A stretch of 13,590 nt of DNA. It comes from an uncultured Candidatus Altimarinota bacterium. GTDB lineage: Bacteria > Patescibacteriota > Gracilibacteria > BD1-5 > UBA6164. Both the position numbers and the translations under genes were made by a program. Below the pieces are notes generated by a model that saw only the letters and a list, made by a program, of their open reading frames with translations, was not told where the DNA came from and searched no databases. Where the stretch lies: the NCBI GenBank assembly GCA_938015605.1, contig CALLPO010000142.1, positions 1-13,590 on the forward strand. The letters are read 5' to 3'. Below, piece after piece: positions 8,272-13,590 of this stretch (the stretch's first letter is position 1; the number at the start of each line of letters is the position of its first letter).

Positions 8272-10833
8272 ATGATCCAAAATAATTTTTCAGATGGTTA
8301 TAAGAAAGCACTTATAAATACAGAAACAAGAATTAAAGGTGTATGATTCAGTCAATTAGCTCAAGAAGATACATTTCTTGAAGTTGTAATGAATTCAACA
8401 GGTACTATAAAAGAACTTCTTGATTTGTATGGAGTTAATGAAAAGCTTATTATTGAAATAATATGAAAGTGACTTTTTAATGCTAAACCAGCTATAAGAA
8501 AGTGAAACTATATTGGTATGGACAGTGTACTGAAAGATGTTGTTCTAGCTAGTGTAAAAATTGCTGCTGAATATGGTAAAACTAAAGCTTCACTTGAAGA
8601 TTTCCTACTTGCTATGCTGAGTGTTTGAAATTGGCTTGATAAAGTACTTGAATTCATTTGAATTAACCCTGCTGATCTAGAAATTAATATTATTGATTTA
8701 CAAAAAGCTGGAACAATTGATGGTATTCAAAATGCTCCAAAATCAAATGCAAAGAATGATATGTGACAAGTTATTGAGGCGCTTACTGAAAATCTTCTTG
8801 GTGGTATATGAGGTCTAGCAGGAGCTACACCATTTGATGGAAATAAAAAACAAAAAGCTAAAAAAGATAATCAATCTGAAACTCCTACTTTAGATTTTTA
8901 TTCAACTGATCTCACAAAAGAAGCTCGTGATTGAAAAATTGATAATATCATTTGAAGAGATAGAGAAATAGAAAGACTTATTGCTATTCTTAATAGAAAA
9001 ACTAAGAATAATCCAATACTATTATGAGAACCTGGTGTTGGTAAAACAGCTATTGTTGAATGATTAGCTAAAAAAATTATAAGTGGAAATGTTCCCTTCT
9101 CAATGAAAGATAAAAGAGTTCTTTCAATAGATATTAATGCAATGGTTGCAGGTACAAAGTATAGAGGTGAGTTTGAACAAAGAATTAAAACAGTAATTGA
9201 TGAAGCTTCCAAAATTGAGAATGAAGTGATTTTATTTATAGATGAAATACACACCATTATTTGAGCAGGTGCTTGAGAATGAAGTTTAGATGCTTCAAAT
9301 ATTCTTAAACCAGCTATGTGAAGAGGTAAAATTAAAGTAATCTGAGCGACTACACTTAGTGAATATCAAAAATACATTGAAAAAGATGCTGCTCTAGAAA
9401 GAAGATTCCAAAGAGTAACAGCGGATGAGCCAAATAAGGAAATCGCTACAGAAATTATTTTAGGAATAAAAGAAGGGTTTGAAGATTATCATAATCTTAT
9501 TATTAGTGATGAATCTTGTATTGAAGCTGTAAAACTTTCTAAAAGGTATATAACTGATAGATTTTTACCAGATAAAGCTATTGATCTAATTGATGAGGCT
9601 TGTAGTCTTAAATCTATGCAATACAATTTTGATGAAAAAGAAATCACGAAACATAAAAAAGAAATTGCTAAACTTCAAACACAAATTGAAAATGCTGTGA
9701 TTTCTCAAAAATATAAAGCTGCTAGTAGCTTAAAATTAAAAAAATCAAAACTTGAAGAAAAGATTTGAAATATTAAAAAGAAATTTTCAATTCCTAAAAG
9801 TAAAAGAAGTAAAATTACTCCAGCCGATATACAAAAGGTATTAAGTATTTCAACTTGAATTCCAGTAGAAAACCTTTCTGCTCAAGAGCTAGATAAATTA
9901 AAGAAACTCCCAAAAGTTATGGGAAAACAAATTATTGGTCAGGATGAGGCAATTGAATCAATTGTTAAATCAATTATGAGAAGTAGAGCTTGAATTAGTG
10001 ATAGTAAAAGACCTCTAGGAAGTTTTCTATTTCTTTGACCCACATGAGTTGGTAAAACTGAACTTATCAAAGTTCTTGCAAAAGAATTTTATAGTGATGA
10101 GTCTGCTCTTATTAAGATTGATATGAGTGAATATAATGATAAAATGTCTGTAAGTAAACTTATTTGAGCCAGTAGTGGATATGTTTGATATGAAGAATGA
10201 GGTCAACTTACTGAAAAAGTAAGAAAAAAACCATACTCAATTGTTTTATTTGATGAAATAGAAAAAGCTGATTTTGAAGTATATAATTTATTATTGCAGA
10301 TTCTTGAAGATTGAGTTTTAACAGACAATAAATGAAGAAAAATCAACTTCAAAAATACTGTACTTGTTATGACTTCAAACATCTGAGCTGATGAATTTAA
10401 TGAAAAAGCTGAAAAAATTGGTTTTGATGTAAGTGCAAATGAGCAAACAAAAATAATGAATGACTATACAGAAGCAAAAGCAAATATTAAAGCAGGACTT
10501 TGAGATTATTTTTCACCAGAATTCTTAAACAGAATTGATAAAGTAGTGGTATTTAATCCACTCAATAAAACTGATATCAAAAAAATTGTTAAATTAAGAC
10601 TTAGTGATTTATCAACAAGACTTTTAGCTAAAAATATTTCTCTAGAATACACAACAAAACTTATTACATTCATTACAAAAAAAGTCTATAATCCTGAATT
10701 TTGAGCAAGAGAAATTAGAAGATATATAACTGACACTCTTGAAGATGAAATTGCTGAAAATATTATTAATAGAAAAGTAAAAGACAAAGTTGCTTTAGAT
10801 GTAGAAAAGAATAAAATAGTATTTACATACTAA
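8272..10833 (+). CDS. clpC: ClpC-type AAA+ protein unfoldase (ClpP partner)
   Basis: An 853-residue two-ring ATPase that unfolds proteins and feeds them to the ClpP peptidase in the cytoplasm. Order: Clp N-domain (about 1-150), a Lys-rich linker (about 190-210), AAA-1 with Walker A GEPGVGKT at 252-259, pore loop KYRGEFEQR, Walker B DE at 324-325 and arginine finger LERRF, a short middle segment with a UVR-like motif (about 470-505), then AAA-2 with Walker A GPTGVGKT at 589-596, pore loop GYVGYEEGG, Walker B DE at 661-662, and sensor-2 GAREIRR. The UVR-like middle and the IGF loop at 716-718, which in the family docks onto ClpP, favour ClpC over the disaggregase ClpB. The Walker A loops use UGA for key glycines. 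It is the first gene of a tight operon with two secreted proteins. ClpP is not in the window. Confidence 0.95.
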
Positions 10834-10835
10834 AT

Positions 10836-12539
10836 ATGATAAAAAAAGCTTCTTACATACTTATAATTCTTGTTTTTATTTTTACAATAAAAACAAGTTT
10901 TTCAATATCAAATGCATTCTTGTGAGATGACTTATGACTTAATCTTTATAATAGTATTGATTCATGAATCATTGAATTAGAAGAGGGTGAATATTCATAT
11001 GAAATGAAATGACAAAGTGCATGATGAACAATTGAGGATCCACTAAATAAAGTGTTATCTCAAAAGTGATATTGAAATTGTAAGATTGATGAAAGTTTAT
11101 CAGAAACTGATATTTCTAGTATTTCTTGATGAAATATTGAACTATTGAAAAGTAAATTATCTAAGTCATGCCTTCAATGATGAACTGCAATAGCTGTATC
11201 AACAATAAATTCACTCCAAAGTGAAATTAAAAGTTATAAAAACAAAGCTCAGCAAAGAGCTGAAGAAAAAGCAAAACAGACATATAATATTTCAAGAATA
11301 GGTCTGTATGCTGATTGAGATTCAAAGAACTCTCCTTTTGATATCATTCAAGATATAAAGGATATTAATTCTATTATTTTTACTCAAAGTATAGAATATG
11401 AATGAGAGAATCCAATAAATGATTGATGATTCTCTGATTACCTTAGTTGAAAATTTAAGGACTTACCTAAGCTTGAAAAAGATGATTGAGAAGGTACAGT
11501 TGAAAGTGTTGAGGAAACAACGGATGTTATTGAAGATATTCTTGAAGAGAGTACAGATACTCCTATTAGTGAGTTAGATATTGTAGAAAGCGATGAATCA
11601 GTAGTAGCTAATATTAATCCAATTCCTCTAGGTATTTTCTGAGTAGATAATACTCAATATGCTTGTATAGATAATATTGAAAGTAGTTGATTATCACAAG
11701 AATACTTGGATTCTCTATGAATATATTCATGATGAGAAGAAGAAGGTACATCTGACTTATCAGTGTTAATTCCTTTAGATGAAAATCAATATGAATGAGA
11801 AGAAGAAAATAGTTTTATAGAAAATTTTGAAGAAGAAATGTCTTTTTTGAACACAGGCTATACTGCTGTAAATGATAATAGTATTTGGGATTGTTCAAAT
11901 TTCTTCTGTATAACTATTGACTTTATCACTAGTGAACATTCAGTATTTGGTTGAGAGAAAATGAATTCAATTCAAAGTATAGTAGAAAAATCTAATGAAC
12001 ACTTAAAGAAATTTGTAAATTCATCTCTAATTCAATGAAAAATGACTACTAATAATTTTGAACTCTGATTAAGAGATCTTAAATTATCAGAAGTATTCTC
12101 TTTCGGTATGGTTATAACTAAAAAAACACCCCCAATACTTAATTTAGTAGAAAATGAAGATAAAGATGAAAATCCACTTTCTGCTAAAAACATATACTGT
12201 AAGAGATGGGAGTCATCATGATGAAAATGTATAAGACAAAATGACCTACAAGTTTTTACTGATAATGATGCTGAAGCTAAAACAATTATTGATTCCTGAG
12301 AAATTAGTGTTGCTGCTGCGGCACAAAAGTTTGCTGAGAGAAAAGCTCAACAGCAAATGCAATCCTTTTTAAATGACACTATAACAAAAGCAATACAAAG
12401 AAATGCATGACTTAAAGAAACTGAAGAGCTCTATGTTGAATTCTTAGAAATAGAAAGATTTGTAGGAAGTATACAAGACTATTCAAATGATTTGAGTGCC
12501 CTAGTTAGAGTAATAAATAAAATTCCAATTCACCCATAA
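10836..12539 (+). CDS. Secreted Cys-containing protein of unknown function, 567 aa
   Basis: I do not recognise a characterised family. The start lies 2 nt after the clpC stop, so the two are almost certainly co-transcribed and perhaps translationally coupled; there is no Shine-Dalgarno. The N-terminus (MIKK, then a strongly hydrophobic stretch to about residue 22) is a Sec signal peptide with possible cleavage after SNA near residue 27, or an uncleaved anchor. Visible parts: a coiled segment rich in Lys/Ala/Gln (about 120-150), an acidic low-complexity stretch (about 208-330), a Cys hairpin CSNFFC at 353-358 followed by a helical region, another Cys pair (YCKRWESSGGKC), and a long C-terminal helical region starting with AAAAQKFAERKAQQQ. 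UGA-UGA pairs (Gly-Gly) are frequent. Several spaced cysteines suggest disulfides outside the cytoplasm. It shares a core with the next gene. Confidence 0.88.
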
Positions 12540-12543
12540 AAAT

Positions 12544-13590
12544 ATGAAAAGAACACTGACATTACTCATTATATTATTATCAATTAACTTAACTATTGAT
12601 AGTGTTTTTGGTGATGAATGTTCAAATAGTTGTCTAATTCAGGATGCACCTGCAGATGTTCTTCAAGAATATGTTGATAATAACAGAGCAATTGTATCAA
12701 ATATTAATAGTCAGTTAACTGTCCAAAATTCGAATAGTGTAATAAGCCAACAATGAGTTAAAATATATAATTCAATAACTAACTGGAGTACTTATAATTC
12801 ATGAGTTGATTTCTTAAAAATTCAGTTATCTTGAGAGATTCCTGCTCCTGTAAAAAGAGATCTGGAACTATTAAAAAAAGAATGAGAAAACCTATCAAAG
12901 TTTTTAAAGAGTATGATACTTCAAAGTTCTAATAACTCACCTATTGATAGTGTTTGTGATTGAGTTAATTTTTGTCTGTTGGAGAATTGAAGTGCCTGAG
13001 AAATTGCATGAAAACTTATTGAAAATCATTCAAATGTCTTAGAGTTTTATAAATTATCTCTTTTATGAAAACAATCTAGTTTTAGATGAAGCTTTATTCT
13101 TGTTGATGATAATTTTAAATCTGAACTTAATAATAATTATAATACATATACTCTCACTGATTGTTCACAATGTGAATGAGAGTTTGATAAAAAAATAAAA
13201 GAAGCAATAAAAGCAATTTCAGCTCAAGACCAAAAATCAAAAGATTGAATTCAACAATGGAAAGATGCATGGAGTATACTTAATGGTTCAAAAAATAATA
13301 CAGCTGAATATGCAAAATTAGAAAGAGAACTTCTTCAAGGACAGTTATCTAAACAATGAATTGGGAGAAATAATGGTGAAACAATTCTTAATAATTTAGA
13401 TAAATATAATAACAACGCATATTCAAATCAAAACAACCCTATTGATAACACTTTTGCAACTATTAAAGATAATATAGAGTCAAATTCAAATGCTGTAAGC
13501 TTTGTATCTAATATTTACCAAGCTACAAAGCAGCTATATAAAAAATGATCCGGATACTTAAAATGAAATACTCCAACAGTTCCTATATGA
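12544..13590 (+). CDS. Secreted Cys-pair protein of unknown function, 3' end outside window
   Basis: Not recognised as a characterised family. It starts 4 nt after the previous stop and is open to the window edge (349 codons); the last three bases, TGA, are a glycine codon rather than a stop. A Sec signal peptide is clear: MKRT, a Leu/Ile core, and probable cleavage after SVFG near residue 23, leaving DECSNSC at the mature N-terminus. Cysteines come in close pairs: Cys26/Cys30, Cys138/Cys144 (CDGVNFC) and CSQC near 212-215, suggesting disulfide hairpins in an extracytoplasmic protein. The remainder is mainly helical and rich in Asn, Ser and Lys. The stretch of about residues 138-190 resembles residues 353-415 of the preceding protein, so the two are probably paralogues. 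UGA supplies about 16 of 22 glycines by hand count. Confidence 0.88.

Noticed and set aside
8898..9257. 119-residue minus-strand open frame
   Set aside because: It is antisense to the AAA-1 domain of ClpC and has no recognisable features; a shadow of codon bias. The same applies to the frames at 1916-2119, 2843-3082 (minus) and 6866-7075 (plus).
8272..10833. UGA read as Trp (code 4, as in mycoplasmas)
   Set aside because: UGA sits at Walker A and pore-loop glycines, where Trp is not tolerated, and Trp positions use TGG.
12544..12756. 70-residue secreted peptide
   Set aside because: The TGA after it is a Gly codon; the frame stays open to the end of the window.

Overview
The window is AT-rich DNA from a bacterium that reads UGA as glycine (genetic code 25), as known in the Patescibacteria/CPR lineages Gracilibacteria (BD1-5) and Absconditabacteria (SR1). 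With the standard code, nearly every gene here looks shattered. With UGA read as Gly, eight long frames open, and UGA falls on glycines that cannot be replaced: both Walker A loops of a Clp ATPase, the KTG triad of a penicillin-binding protein, and the RGDLG and SGE motifs of pyruvate kinase. All seven visible stop codons are TAA. CGA still encodes Arg, at the invariant Arg32 of pyruvate kinase, which argues against those Absconditabacteria reported to read CGA as Trp and slightly favours Gracilibacteria.

Layout. 2-2500 (+): 3' part of a class A penicillin-binding protein. 2526-3956 (+): pyruvate kinase, 25 nt downstream and perhaps co-transcribed. 3962-4015: a promoter overlapped at its expected start point by a Fur/PerR-like palindrome. 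4047-4658 (+): an AhpC-type 2-Cys peroxiredoxin, the only gene here with no UGA codon. 4663-4700: a strong hairpin that terminates both the peroxiredoxin and the convergent gene. 4699-7434 (-): a 911-residue secreted or surface protein of IPT/TIG-like beta-sandwich modules. 7575-8048 (-): a small YtxH-like membrane-anchored helical protein with its own terminator. 8049-8271: a divergent control region with a palindromic -10 element. 8272-10833 (+): a ClpC-type AAA+ unfoldase. Two secreted cysteine-containing proteins of unknown function follow, 2 nt and 4 nt downstream (10836-12539 and 12544 to the window edge).

How the genes fit together. The left part is housekeeping: cell wall synthesis, ATP and pyruvate production, and peroxide removal. 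The right part is more unusual: a cytoplasmic protein unfoldase is packed into one operon with two Sec-type secreted proteins that appear to be distant paralogues of each other, sharing a Cys-hairpin core. With the large surface protein, this suggests investment in the cell envelope, as expected for an episymbiotic or predatory CPR cell. I see no RNA genes, CRISPR arrays, insertion sequences or phage genes.
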